Shown: positions 1-8,223 of the stretch, piece after piece
How positions within the stretch are numbered: the first letter of the stretch is position 1
How the letters are laid out: each line of letters opens with the position of its first letter
Assembly: GCA_003551965.1 (NCBI GenBank)
Contig: PUOC01000206.1
Span: 1-53,499, forward strand
Direction: 5' to 3'
Length of the DNA stretch: 53,499 bases
Source: Clostridiales bacterium
GTDB lineage: Bacteria; Bacillota; Limnochordia; Darwinibacteriales; B1SED10-159
The notes under the pieces: model-generated
Seen by the model: only the letters and a program-made list of their open reading frames with translations
What the model was told of the DNA's origin: nothing
The model's database searches: none
Program-made: the position numbers and the translations under genes

Positions 1-610
1 ATCCTTCCAAAGCAAAGTGCAGGTTTTCAGCCACAATCGTGGCGTCTGCGATGTTGAGCCAGTGCCGAGTCAGGAAATGGCTGACCGGCATCGGCAGTGC
101 ATGGTATGGCTGGCCCATGTCCTGCATATAATGCAGGGAGCGGGCAAGAAATCGAAAAGCCCAATACAAGTCTTCTTCGGCGTGGGCATGCAGTGCCATT
201 TGATAGAAATGTTCAGCACGCTCTGGTGCGACACCCAAAACGATGACGCCGCCGAGCAGAGCATAACGTTGGTGACGCCAACCGTGGCTTCCTCCGGTCA
301 TCACTTGCAGGCGGCTCAGCTGCAGATTGGTGTCCAGATCCCAATCGGGTTCCGAGGCATAGGCGGTCAGCACATCCAAGGCACTGAAGGGCTCGCCGTC
401 GGCATGCAAGTAGACCAGTTCGAATTCGAGATTATACATGCTGTCGTCCACGTCATCATATAGGTATGGCGTTTCTTCCAGCATGAGCTCCAGCTGTTCG
501 AAATCTCTGAGGCTTTGATGGGTAATGATATCGTGGCCGTCCCATGCCTGGACGGAACCGGCCCATACCAGCACAACAGCCGCTAACGCTACCCAAAGGA
601 TTCTTTTCAC
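1..610 (-). CDS. Secreted zinc-dependent phospholipase C / S1-P1 nuclease-like protein (partial)
   Basis: The gene runs off the left edge; 203 codons are visible from a GTG start preceded by GGGAGG. Residues 1-22 form a signal peptide whose likely cleavage (VQA|W) leaves tryptophan as the mature N-terminus, followed by DGHDIITH. In zinc phospholipases C the N-terminal Trp and a nearby His bind zinc. Residues 160-170 contain H160, D164 and H170 in HYMQDMGQPYH, matching the family spacing H-x3-D-x5-H (B. cereus PLC H118, D122, H128). This indicates an exported trinuclear-zinc phosphodiesterase acting on phospholipids or nucleic acids; the substrate cannot be told. The gene is divergent from the M24 peptidase across 200 bp. 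The C-terminus is missing. Confidence 0.75.
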   Translation of the reverse strand, partial: MKRILWVALAAVVLVWAGSVQAWDGHDIITHQSLRDFEQLELMLEETPYLYDDVDDSMYNLEFELVYLHADGEPFSALDVLTAYASEPDWDLDTNLQLSRLQVMTGGSHGWRHQRYALLGGVIVLGVAPERAEHFYQMALHAHAEEDLYWAFRFLARSLHYMQDMGQPYHALPMPVSHFLTRHWLNIADATIVAENLHFALEG

Positions 611-810
611 CGTTCATCCCTCCCGGATTCCATGGACTGTCTCGGTGTCCCGGTTCCCTGTTGCTTCCTTCCCCGCCGGACGCGAAATACCTTCCCGGGT
701 TTGCCCTCCATCCGGGCGGATTATGCAAAAAACAGTTCAGCACAAGGAGTCCAAAACCAACACCTCGAATACGCTGGTAAATGCTCAACCATGGAAAGGT
801 GGTTATTGTT

Positions 811-2079
811 TTGTCCCATCCCAGCATCTCCGATCTGCGCCAACGCATTCTTCCCCTGCGCCAGCAGGCCGATATCACCGACCGCTGGCTGTCATACCGG
901 CTGCAGCATGTTTTGCCCGAAATCATGATGCGGGAAGGCATCGACATGTGGCTCGTCCTTGCCAGAGAATACAATGAAGACCCTGTCGTCATGAGCCTGC
1001 TGCCCGCTGCCATGCTTACTGCCCGCCGCCGCACCTTGCTTGGTTTCTACCTTCGTCCAGACAGAACTGTGGAATGCATAAACATGGGGCGTTGGGAACG
1101 GGGTTTAAACCAATTCTACACCGGCGGATGGGACAAGACCAAGGAAACACAGTGGGAATACGCTGCCCGCGTCGTCCGAGAGCGGAAACCTGATACAATC
1201 GGGCTCAACGTCTCTAACACGTTTGCCTTTGGTGACGGCCTGACAAAAACCCAGTATGATGAACTGACAGCCGCGTTGGACCCCCAGGACGCCGAACGGG
1301 TTCAGTCTGCTGAACGTCTAGCCGTGGGCTGGTTGGAGAAGCGGACAGAAGAGGAGCTGCAGGCCTACCAGGGCATAAACAAGCTGGCCCATGACATCAT
1401 CGCTAAAGCGTTCTCCCACGAAGTTGTGCATCCGGGAGTCACCACGGGAACCGACGTAGCCTGGTGGATTCGCCAAGTCATAAACGACATTGGGCTGGCA
1501 TCCTGGTTCAGCCCGACAGTAATGATCCAGCGGCGGGGCGTAGCGATGCCGGACCCGGATACAATTATACGGCCCGGCGACCTGCTCCATTGTGACGTGG
1601 GGCTGCACTACCTTGGCCTGGCCACGGATACCCAGCAGATGGCCTATGTTCTCCGCCTGGATGAGGCCGGCGTTCCGGCAGACATCCAGCAGGCATTGGC
1701 GGCCGGGAACCAGCTGCAGGATATTTTTGCCGCCAGCTTCGTTGCCGGCCGCACCGGCAACGAGATCTTCCAAGAAGCCATTGAACAGGCGAAAGCACAG
1801 GGCCTAGAGGCCATGATCTATACCCATCCCATTGGCTACCATGGACATGGAGCAGGCCCTACCATCGGTCTGTTCGATCAGCAATCCTTTGTCAAGGGAA
1901 GCGGAGAATACCCGCTGCATGAAAACACCTGTTATGCGGTGGAACTGAATGTGAAATACCGCCTTCCATCATGGGATGATCAGGAAGTCATGATTGCCCT
2001 CGAACAGACAAGCCTGTTCAACGGCGATTCCGTTCAATATCTGGGCGGGCGGCAGACAGCCTTCCATGTAATTCAATAA
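811..2079 (+). CDS. M24 family metallopeptidase (Xaa-Pro aminopeptidase-like)
   Basis: A cytoplasmic protein of about 422 residues with the creatinase-like N-terminal domain and a C-terminal pita-bread M24 domain. All five metal ligands expected of an active dinuclear peptidase are visible in order: Asp in HCDVGLHY, Asp in LATDTQQ, His in THPIGYHGHG, Glu in CYAVELNV and Glu in EVMIALEQT. The family removes N-terminal residues before proline or cleaves dipeptides; the exact specificity is not evident. I place the start at TTG 811, eight bases after AAAGGTGG (795-802). An in-frame ATG at 781 has no ribosome binding site. The gene ends just before a strong bidirectional terminator and stands alone, convergent with the alpha-galactosidase gene. 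Confidence 0.88.
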   Translation: MSHPSISDLRQRILPLRQQADITDRWLSYRLQHVLPEIMMREGIDMWLVLAREYNEDPVVMSLLPAAMLTARRRTLLGFYLRPDRTVECINMGRWERGLNQFYTGGWDKTKETQWEYAARVVRERKPDTIGLNVSNTFAFGDGLTKTQYDELTAALDPQDAERVQSAERLAVGWLEKRTEEELQAYQGINKLAHDIIAKAFSHEVVHPGVTTGTDVAWWIRQVINDIGLASWFSPTVMIQRRGVAMPDPDTIIRPGDLLHCDVGLHYLGLATDTQQMAYVLRLDEAGVPADIQQALAAGNQLQDIFAASFVAGRTGNEIFQEAIEQAKAQGLEAMIYTHPIGYHGHGAGPTIGLFDQQSFVKGSGEYPLHENTCYAVELNVKYRLPSWDDQEVMIALEQTSLFNGDSVQYLGGRQTAFHVIQ

Positions 2080-2097
2080 GGATCGCACAGCCGAATC

Positions 2098-2134
2098 AAA
2101 CAGAAACAACCGCCGGCCGCGGTTGTTTCTGTTT
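2098..2134. terminator. Bidirectional intrinsic terminator
   Basis: A perfect 16-bp stem (AAACAGAAACAACCGC at 2098-2113 and its complement at 2119-2134) surrounds a 5-base loop. The outer A/T-rich arm supplies a T-rich 3' end in both directions. It sits between the convergent M24 peptidase and GH36 genes and probably ends both transcripts. Confidence 0.85.
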
Positions 2135-2164
2135 GTGTCCATTACCTTTCTGTACAGCTTCGTT

Positions 2165-4204
2165 CTAGCGGTTATCGATATACACGATGCGAGCATCATC
2201 GTCGCCCAAGTTTACTGTCAGCTCCAGCCGGCTGCCTACCAGCTTCCAGTCATCGGCGCCGGTCACGGCGGTCTTCGCGGTTGTTTCCAGGGGCTGTGTA
2301 TAGTGTTTCGCCTCGGTTGCTTTGACAGTGAAGAACACCACCATTCCCCGGCCGGTTTTGGGATCGATCTTCTCATAAATCTCAGGGCTCGATCCGATGA
2401 AACCCTGCACACGAGGATAGCTGTTGAGCACCGCATCAGCCACAGACTTATAGCGTTGAATGTGACTGCGGAAAAACGCCGCATCGCCGCTGTCCAAAGC
2501 CACGAGATCACCCCAGATGCCATTTCCTCCCAGGACCATCGCGGCAGCACTGTTAATCTGTGACAGCCGGGGTTTGTCCGGCAGGAAATGGGTCAGGAAT
2601 AGGCTCGACGGCAGATAACGGTCATAGAGTATGCTTTGGCGGCAGATCCGGGGACGAACCGGACCCGGATAGAAGAAGGCATTGATTGTATTGGGCTCTA
2701 TGCTGACCCAGGACGGTATATCGAAATTGTGAAAGTAGGGGCCGTTGTTGATAAGAAAATACTTCCCCGCCGAGAGAAAGCCCAATCCAACGAACCGTCC
2801 GGCTTCCGTAACGTCGAAGTCCATGATTGCACCGGGACACCGCCGGCCCACCTCTTCTGCTATGCGGATCATCTGCCGTCCCATTTCGTAGGCATAGCAT
2901 TGCCGACGCTCTTCGGAACTGTTGGCCTCTGTGCCGTGCCGGTGATAGGGGGAGTCGCATCCGTATTGGCCAATCCCATCCCACTTGAAATAGGAAACAC
3001 CCAACTCGCCATGGAGACTTACCAGCTTCTCAATGAACCAATCGGCATAGCCCGATGCCAGGCACATGCCGTAACTGGCCTCTGTTTCCCAAATCTGCTC
3101 ATGGTAGCGGGGCTTGCAGCCGTCTGACATGATATACTCCGGATGGGACCGCACGATTTCACTGGTCTTTGCAGCGACAATGGGGTTGAACCACAGGCCT
3201 AGTTTCATCCCGTGATGCTCTAGCCTTTCCCGAACCGCCCGCATATTCTCCGGGAACCGCTCCTGATTGACCAGCCAATCGCCGGTCTTGTTATACCAAC
3301 CGGTGTCGATAACAAAGACATCAATACCCATGGCATGGGCTGCATCAATTTCCTGCAGCATGCGCCCACTGTTCATCTCCGCCAGATAAGGTTTATTCTT
3401 GAAATAGCGATTGCGTTCCTGGTAGTTCCAGCTGTTGTAAAAGATGCAGGGATGCCGAGATGCCTTGGAATCCGCCATGTAGTGGAGGGTGAACTGGCGG
3501 TAATGCTGCAGCAGGTCGTCCAAGGAACCGTCTGCGGCAGCCAACTGCAGCCACACGGTCGTGAAGGGCTGGTCTGGCCCAATGCTCTGACCTTCATAGT
3601 AATTGCCCTTCAGAGCCTGGACGGTCAGCTCCCCTCCATCGAGAGTACACTGCAGGAAGCTGTCGGGAGAGTCACAGCCGTGCTCATAGGCAGCAAGCAT
3701 GGAACCGCCATCACCGCTCAACACGGCCATGGGACCGGGAAAGCCATAGGGCTTGATCAGATCTGCTGTGGAACAGCTTTGTTCATGGGGTACATAGGAG
3801 TGTACCAGCGGGTTGAATTGGCTGAACTGGATTTCTGTCAAGGTGCAGTAGTTGTCGGCCCCGCCAACCCGCAGATACTCGGCATCGTTCTTCCCGCGGT
3901 GGTTTGTAAGCACCGAAGCTGCAGTGCTGTAGAGCTCATAGCGAAACCGAATCACAGGATTGTCCCTGCTGACCCGCATGCGCAGATACAGCTCCAAACT
4001 GGGCTTCAACTCTGTCCCATAGCGAAGCAGATGTTCCTCAACCCCGGGCATGATGGTTTGTGAACCGAGAGACTGGACAAAGCGGAAATCACTGCGCCGC
4101 TGACCGTCCACTCGGAAGACCGGCGGCGAAACGATATGGGACTGCAGGCGGAACGCAGCCTGGGAAGGAAATTCGATAGCACCGCTGCCCGTTTTTATGA
4201 TCAA
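2165..4204 (-). CDS. Alpha-galactosidase, GH36 (melibiase) family
   Basis: A 679-residue glycoside hydrolase with an N-terminal beta-sandwich and a central TIM barrel. Numbered from the TTG start, the nucleophile region is FKWDG (Asp about 409) and the acid/base region is MDFDVTEAG (Asp about 464). Barrel motifs VIDTGWY and LGLWFNP are also present. No signal peptide is seen, so it should act in the cytoplasm on imported alpha-galactosides; the true glycoside is inferred from family only. The frame is open to ATG 4273, but that start lies upstream of a terminator hairpin (4232-4268). TTG 4204 has TGGGAGG eight bases upstream and is clearly preferable. The gene follows the solute-binding protein gene and ends the leftward cluster. 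Confidence 0.85.
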   Translation of the reverse strand: MIIKTGSGAIEFPSQAAFRLQSHIVSPPVFRVDGQRRSDFRFVQSLGSQTIMPGVEEHLLRYGTELKPSLELYLRMRVSRDNPVIRFRYELYSTAASVLTNHRGKNDAEYLRVGGADNYCTLTEIQFSQFNPLVHSYVPHEQSCSTADLIKPYGFPGPMAVLSGDGGSMLAAYEHGCDSPDSFLQCTLDGGELTVQALKGNYYEGQSIGPDQPFTTVWLQLAAADGSLDDLLQHYRQFTLHYMADSKASRHPCIFYNSWNYQERNRYFKNKPYLAEMNSGRMLQEIDAAHAMGIDVFVIDTGWYNKTGDWLVNQERFPENMRAVRERLEHHGMKLGLWFNPIVAAKTSEIVRSHPEYIMSDGCKPRYHEQIWETEASYGMCLASGYADWFIEKLVSLHGELGVSYFKWDGIGQYGCDSPYHRHGTEANSSEERRQCYAYEMGRQMIRIAEEVGRRCPGAIMDFDVTEAGRFVGLGFLSAGKYFLINNGPYFHNFDIPSWVSIEPNTINAFFYPGPVRPRICRQSILYDRYLPSSLFLTHFLPDKPRLSQINSAAAMVLGGNGIWGDLVALDSGDAAFFRSHIQRYKSVADAVLNSYPRVQGFIGSSPEIYEKIDPKTGRGMVVFFTVKATEAKHYTQPLETTAKTAVTGADDWKLVGSRLELTVNLGDDDARIVYIDNR

Positions 4205-4231
4205 ATTCTCAACCTCCCATCGGTGATGTTC

Positions 4232-4268
4232 AAAAAGGAAGCACCCCGGCTCCAACCGGGATGCTTCC
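4232..4268 (-). terminator. Intrinsic terminator after the solute-binding protein gene
   Basis: On the minus strand GGAAGCA pairs with TGCTTCC around an inner CCCGG/CCGGG stem, followed by TTTTTG. It lies 22 bases after the binding-protein stop and 27 bases before the TTG start of the GH36 gene. It would terminate or attenuate transcription between them and rules out the upstream ATG start for GH36. Confidence 0.85.
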
Positions 4269-4290
4269 GCCATGACACGGAGTCTTTGTC

Positions 4291-6198
4291 TTATTCATCG
4301 AAGAACATCTGCTCTGGATCGTGATTCGTCGTCCACTGTGTCTCCCAGCCCCATAGGCCCTGCTCGGGGATGTTGCGGAGATTGTTGGTGGCAATGATGG
4401 GATAGGGCGCTTCACCAATGGTTCCGATGGCCCAGAGATTTTCCGCCTGGGATTGCAGAATGTTGGCGGCCAGCTCAGCCCGGACTTCCGGATCGGGCTC
4501 GACAATGACCTGTTCATACCAGTCCAACAGCTGCGCCACCTTCTCCGGCGGCTCTTCTCCCATCTCACCATCGCTAAGGTAGTAGGAAGCCCACTCCATG
4601 AAATTGACGTTCGCGGCGTAGGTTCCCACGGGGATGATGAAGTTGTTCTCGGCAGGGAACAAGAGATCGGTCTCTGCGGAACCATGCCAAACGGTCATAT
4701 CCAGCAGATTGGCCGGTCCCCGCTGCCAGATGAGCTCGCCCGATATTTCTTCCATCCGGACATCAAGGCCCAATTCCTGCCAGTATTGGACGACCAACTC
4801 TACATTGGGCCTTTTATCTGTCTCCGCATGCTGGTACTCAATGGCGAATCGGAAGGTTTCACCATCGGGGTGCAGACGCCATCCATCACCGTCCCGTTCC
4901 TGCATACCCATTTCGTCCAGCAGCGCATTGGCCCGCTCGGGATCGTATTCCACATAGCTTTCGGCAAACTCGGGCTGATAATGCTTACTGCCTTCCATGA
5001 CCGTGTACTGCATAGGACGGGCCTGTCCGAAATACACGATGTCATTGATTTCTTGGCGATCAATACCCAATGACAGCGCCTTGCGGAAATCCAGGTTCTG
5101 GAACACTTCGCGCATTCTTTCCTCCTGGTGGGTCAAGGCCGGGAAATAGATAACTTCATTGCCGTGGCCGCTCTGCCAAAGTATTGTCCGGTATCCATAC
5201 TCCTCTTCGAACCGCCGATAAAGAGGGTAGTTCTGGATTTCCGTACTGAAGGCTGCGAAGTCCAATTCGCCGGAAATGGCTCGCCCGTGATACACTTCAT
5301 CGTCCGCCACCAGCTCGGCCTCGATTCTATCGATATAGGGCAGCTGGTTTCCTTCGGTGTCGACCTTCCAGAAATACGGGTTTCTTTCATATATCCGCAG
5401 ATCAGAGGCCAGCGAAACCAACCTGTACGGTGCCAAGGTCGGCAGGTCCACACGGATGGGCACATTGATAATGGTATCACTCATGTAACTGAAGAGCTCA
5501 TGCCAGTATTCGAAGCCGGCTTCGTCCACCTTTTCGGCTAGTTCCTCGGCATCGGCGTAATCGATGTGGAACTGCTCCATATAGTGCCGCGGATACACCG
5601 CACCCCAGCGTCTGTGAATGAACTGCCCTGGAAAATACGGTTTCGGCTCGGCAAATCGAAATTCCAGGGTGAAGTCGTCGACCTTTACCAACTCCATCAC
5701 TTCGCCGCCAGCCCGCCAGGCCGGATTAATCGCTGTAGTCAGCTCCTCGTTGAGAAGCACATCCTCATACCAAAACATGACATCATCGGCGGTAAACGGT
5801 TCTCCGTCAGACCACTTCACGCCTTCGCGCATTTTAAGCGTCCAGACATCATACTCGTCATTAGGCTCGAAACTCTCGGCCATGTGCGTCACATAGCCGG
5901 CTCCATCGGGATCAGCCTGGATAAAGTCCGTCCAGGCAGACATCATCATGGTGTCATCACCAATGCCTTCAATCGTCCCAATCACGCCCGTGCGAGCGGT
6001 GCCGCCATAGCGGCCGATTTCCTCGATAGGTTCCACCACATAGGGATTGTCCGGGAGCCTTTCCTCCACAGCAGGAAGTTCGCCTTGTTCAACCAGCTCC
6101 TGCAGCATGGGTGCTTCATTGAAGGAAGTCCCAAAAACAGGGACAGCCAACAGCAAAACCGCCGCCAGGGAAATCGAAGTCAGACATGTCCTTTTCAC
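4291..6198 (-). CDS. ABC transporter solute-binding protein, family 5
   Basis: A 635-residue exported binding protein of the peptide/oligosaccharide (SBP_bac_5) family. The GTG start has AAGGAG upstream. Residues 1-23 are a signal peptide (basic KR, then SISLAAVLLLAVPVFG). The family pattern WTLKMREGVKWSDGEPFTADDV follows at about residue 120, and KALSLGIDR near residue 375. There is no lipobox cysteine, so the protein is not an obvious lipoprotein. Lying between GH63-like and GH36 glycosidases, it probably binds an oligosaccharide rather than a peptide; that is inference. No permease or ATPase gene is adjacent, so it must use components encoded elsewhere. It sits 85 bp behind the GH63-like gene and is followed by a terminator. 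Confidence 0.88.
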   Translation of the reverse strand: MKRTCLTSISLAAVLLLAVPVFGTSFNEAPMLQELVEQGELPAVEERLPDNPYVVEPIEEIGRYGGTARTGVIGTIEGIGDDTMMMSAWTDFIQADPDGAGYVTHMAESFEPNDEYDVWTLKMREGVKWSDGEPFTADDVMFWYEDVLLNEELTTAINPAWRAGGEVMELVKVDDFTLEFRFAEPKPYFPGQFIHRRWGAVYPRHYMEQFHIDYADAEELAEKVDEAGFEYWHELFSYMSDTIINVPIRVDLPTLAPYRLVSLASDLRIYERNPYFWKVDTEGNQLPYIDRIEAELVADDEVYHGRAISGELDFAAFSTEIQNYPLYRRFEEEYGYRTILWQSGHGNEVIYFPALTHQEERMREVFQNLDFRKALSLGIDRQEINDIVYFGQARPMQYTVMEGSKHYQPEFAESYVEYDPERANALLDEMGMQERDGDGWRLHPDGETFRFAIEYQHAETDKRPNVELVVQYWQELGLDVRMEEISGELIWQRGPANLLDMTVWHGSAETDLLFPAENNFIIPVGTYAANVNFMEWASYYLSDGEMGEEPPEKVAQLLDWYEQVIVEPDPEVRAELAANILQSQAENLWAIGTIGEAPYPIIATNNLRNIPEQGLWGWETQWTTNHDPEQMFFDE

Positions 6199-6283
6199 AA
6201 TGAACCGTCTCCTTTCAAGATGATAGAACCCAAGAACCACCGCCAAAGGCTGCTTCCCTCACCTCCTTGCTCGGACGGTGATG

Positions 6284-8122
6284 CTACAAAGGTGCCTCCA
6301 AGCCTTCCAGCCAGCCCGCTTCCATCAGTGCGATCAGTGCCAACAGACCGCCCCAGTGATAAAAACGATCGCTATTGCGTTTATTGCAGCCTGCTCCGGT
6401 GTCGGCGCAGTAGTTTTCGTGGACATGGCCCTTTTCCTTCCACTCCTTGAGAATGAGCCGCGTCGAACGCTCGGCCAAATCCCTTTGGGCCTGCACCAGT
6501 CCGCTCCGACGCAGACCCAGATAAACCAGGAAATTCATGGGAGCCCAGATGCGTCCCCGCCAGTAGTCTTGGTCGGCATAGGCCGGGTCGCTGCGGGCAA
6601 TCGACGGCAGGATCCAGTCGCCCCAGAAGGATCCAGGATCGTAGAAGTGCCGGCTCACAGCTCTCTCCGCAGCCTGCGGAGAGGTTCCCTGGGACAGAAG
6701 GGCATAGAAATTCGTGGGAGACAGCCGGTGGCTGAACTCTCCCGTGTCCATGCGGCGGTTCAGGAATATTTCCGTTTCCTCATCCCAGAGACTGTGCAAT
6801 CCATCTTCCACGGCTGATGCCCGCCTACCCAGTAAAGCTGCGTCCTCATGGCGCTCAAGCACTGACGCAATGTCAGCCAAGGCGCGGCAGTCCATGGCAT
6901 ACAACCCCATCAAGCCCACGTCAGCCAACTGCATCAGTTCATTTTCCTGGTCAAAGGGCACACCATCATACATAGGTGAATTGTCCAATCCAGACTCTAA
7001 GGCCGCCCCAAAGGTGTCGCTTACGCCGGCGTGTTCCCAATGGGAATCAAAGGCCGGTTTGAAGGCATTAGAACCCCACGCCAAAAGGCCTGGCCGGATC
7101 TGCCGGTTTTCAAAGAACCACGTATTCCATTCCATGAGGCCTTCATACACTTCTTCCAGCAGCCACGTCTCCCGATAGCGCCGGTACAGCTCACGCACGA
7201 CCATCGATCCCACCGGCGGCTGTGAACGGTCCTCGCTTTTCCTGTCCTCATCCGCTGCAAAATTAGGCACAAAACCCCGGGCGGTTCTTTCTTGCGTCAT
7301 TTCCACGGCGTTGGCATAGGCCAGGTCTTTGTAGTCCAGCGATGCCATGTAGGCAGCAAAGTACGTATCCCAGCAGAAAAGCACATAGCCGCCCCACTGT
7401 ATGTTCCAGAGTCGGCTGACAGGCGTAACCACGCGCTCCTTTTTCGGTTCGTAGATCGTATCCCAAGCCATACAAACCTGCATGGCTTGGTAGACATCGC
7501 CATCTTCCCCAAACTCCTGCACCCGCCGCTCATATGCTGCGCGCTGGGCATGGATGATTTCCCCGATGCGATCTATGCTGCACGGCTGTCCCGTGGAAAT
7601 TCCAACGGGCCTGTCAAGGGTCATGGCCAGGTATGGCGATTGGACGGCGATATTGGGCTCGTCGCGCAGATCACCCGTGGTATGCACCCGGACTTGGCCG
7701 GTATCGAAAACAGCCTGGAGTGTGTCATCCTTCCTGGAAATCGTCCCGGGCCGATTCCAGAGCATGGCTGCTTCTACCACCAAGGCAGGCGGATACAAGG
7801 GAAGTCTTTCCGGAGTAATTCGCATATAGAGCTGGTTTTCCTCTACCGCTGTTTCTACTGTAATGTCCACACCCTTCCAACAAAGCTGCAGACTGGTGTA
7901 ACTGCCGTCATAGGTCCGGGGGCCGGGGCGCACGACTTCCACATCCTCGCCGATCCGCCCGATCAGCGCTTCCTTGAGGTACTGGCCGCCGGCATACTCT
8001 TTGATCCCCAGGTTGACCGCAAATCCCTGGGGCAGGCAGACATGGGACAGAACGCTGCGCGTGTTCCAAGTATTCCAGCCCTGTGCCAATCTGCGTTTCA
8101 CTGCCTCATAGTTCCGGGACAT
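6284..8122 (-). CDS. GH37/GH63-like (alpha/alpha)6-barrel glycoside hydrolase
   Basis: A cytoplasmic protein of about 612 residues without a signal peptide. Clan GH-G/GH63-type signatures are visible: CWDTYFAAYMASLDYKDLA mid-protein, FVPNFA, YWRGRIWAPMNFLVYLGL near residue 535, and HENYCADTGAG followed by FYHWGGLLALIALMEAGW at the C-terminus. Relatives include trehalases, glucosylglycerate/mannosylglycerate hydrolases and processing alpha-glucosidases; which sugar is cut here cannot be read. The start is placed at ATG 8122, nine bases after GAGAGG; an ATG three codons earlier abuts that site and has no spacing. It heads the leftward cluster with the binding protein and GH36, divergent from AraC. 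Confidence 0.78.
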   Translation of the reverse strand: MSRNYEAVKRRLAQGWNTWNTRSVLSHVCLPQGFAVNLGIKEYAGGQYLKEALIGRIGEDVEVVRPGPRTYDGSYTSLQLCWKGVDITVETAVEENQLYMRITPERLPLYPPALVVEAAMLWNRPGTISRKDDTLQAVFDTGQVRVHTTGDLRDEPNIAVQSPYLAMTLDRPVGISTGQPCSIDRIGEIIHAQRAAYERRVQEFGEDGDVYQAMQVCMAWDTIYEPKKERVVTPVSRLWNIQWGGYVLFCWDTYFAAYMASLDYKDLAYANAVEMTQERTARGFVPNFAADEDRKSEDRSQPPVGSMVVRELYRRYRETWLLEEVYEGLMEWNTWFFENRQIRPGLLAWGSNAFKPAFDSHWEHAGVSDTFGAALESGLDNSPMYDGVPFDQENELMQLADVGLMGLYAMDCRALADIASVLERHEDAALLGRRASAVEDGLHSLWDEETEIFLNRRMDTGEFSHRLSPTNFYALLSQGTSPQAAERAVSRHFYDPGSFWGDWILPSIARSDPAYADQDYWRGRIWAPMNFLVYLGLRRSGLVQAQRDLAERSTRLILKEWKEKGHVHENYCADTGAGCNKRNSDRFYHWGGLLALIALMEAGWLEGLEAPL

Positions 8123-8223
8123 AGCTTTCATCCTCTCTAATCGTATGTTAACATGTATCTAAAGCCCGATGTTGCACACTTACCGGTCAAAAATAGTACG
8201 ATTCTGTCAAAGGAGTGGCTTGC

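Noticed and set aside
17-463. 148-codon plus-strand open frame at the left edge
   Set aside because: It is antisense to the phospholipase C-like gene, whose signal peptide and zinc motif are convincing, and has no family pattern.
456-1034. 192-codon minus-strand open frame across the divergent promoter region
   Set aside because: It overlaps both the GTG-started exported protein and the M24 gene in wrong frames and has an Arg/Gly-rich shadow composition.
2636-3127. Long plus-strand frames inside the GH36 gene, and similar antisense frames throughout
   Set aside because: High GC third positions create long antisense frames; none has a ribosome binding site or family motif.
8145-8154. ATGTTAACAT palindrome in the AraC/GH63 divergent gap
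   Set aside because: Only ten bases, A/T-rich and single-copy; not enough to call an operator.
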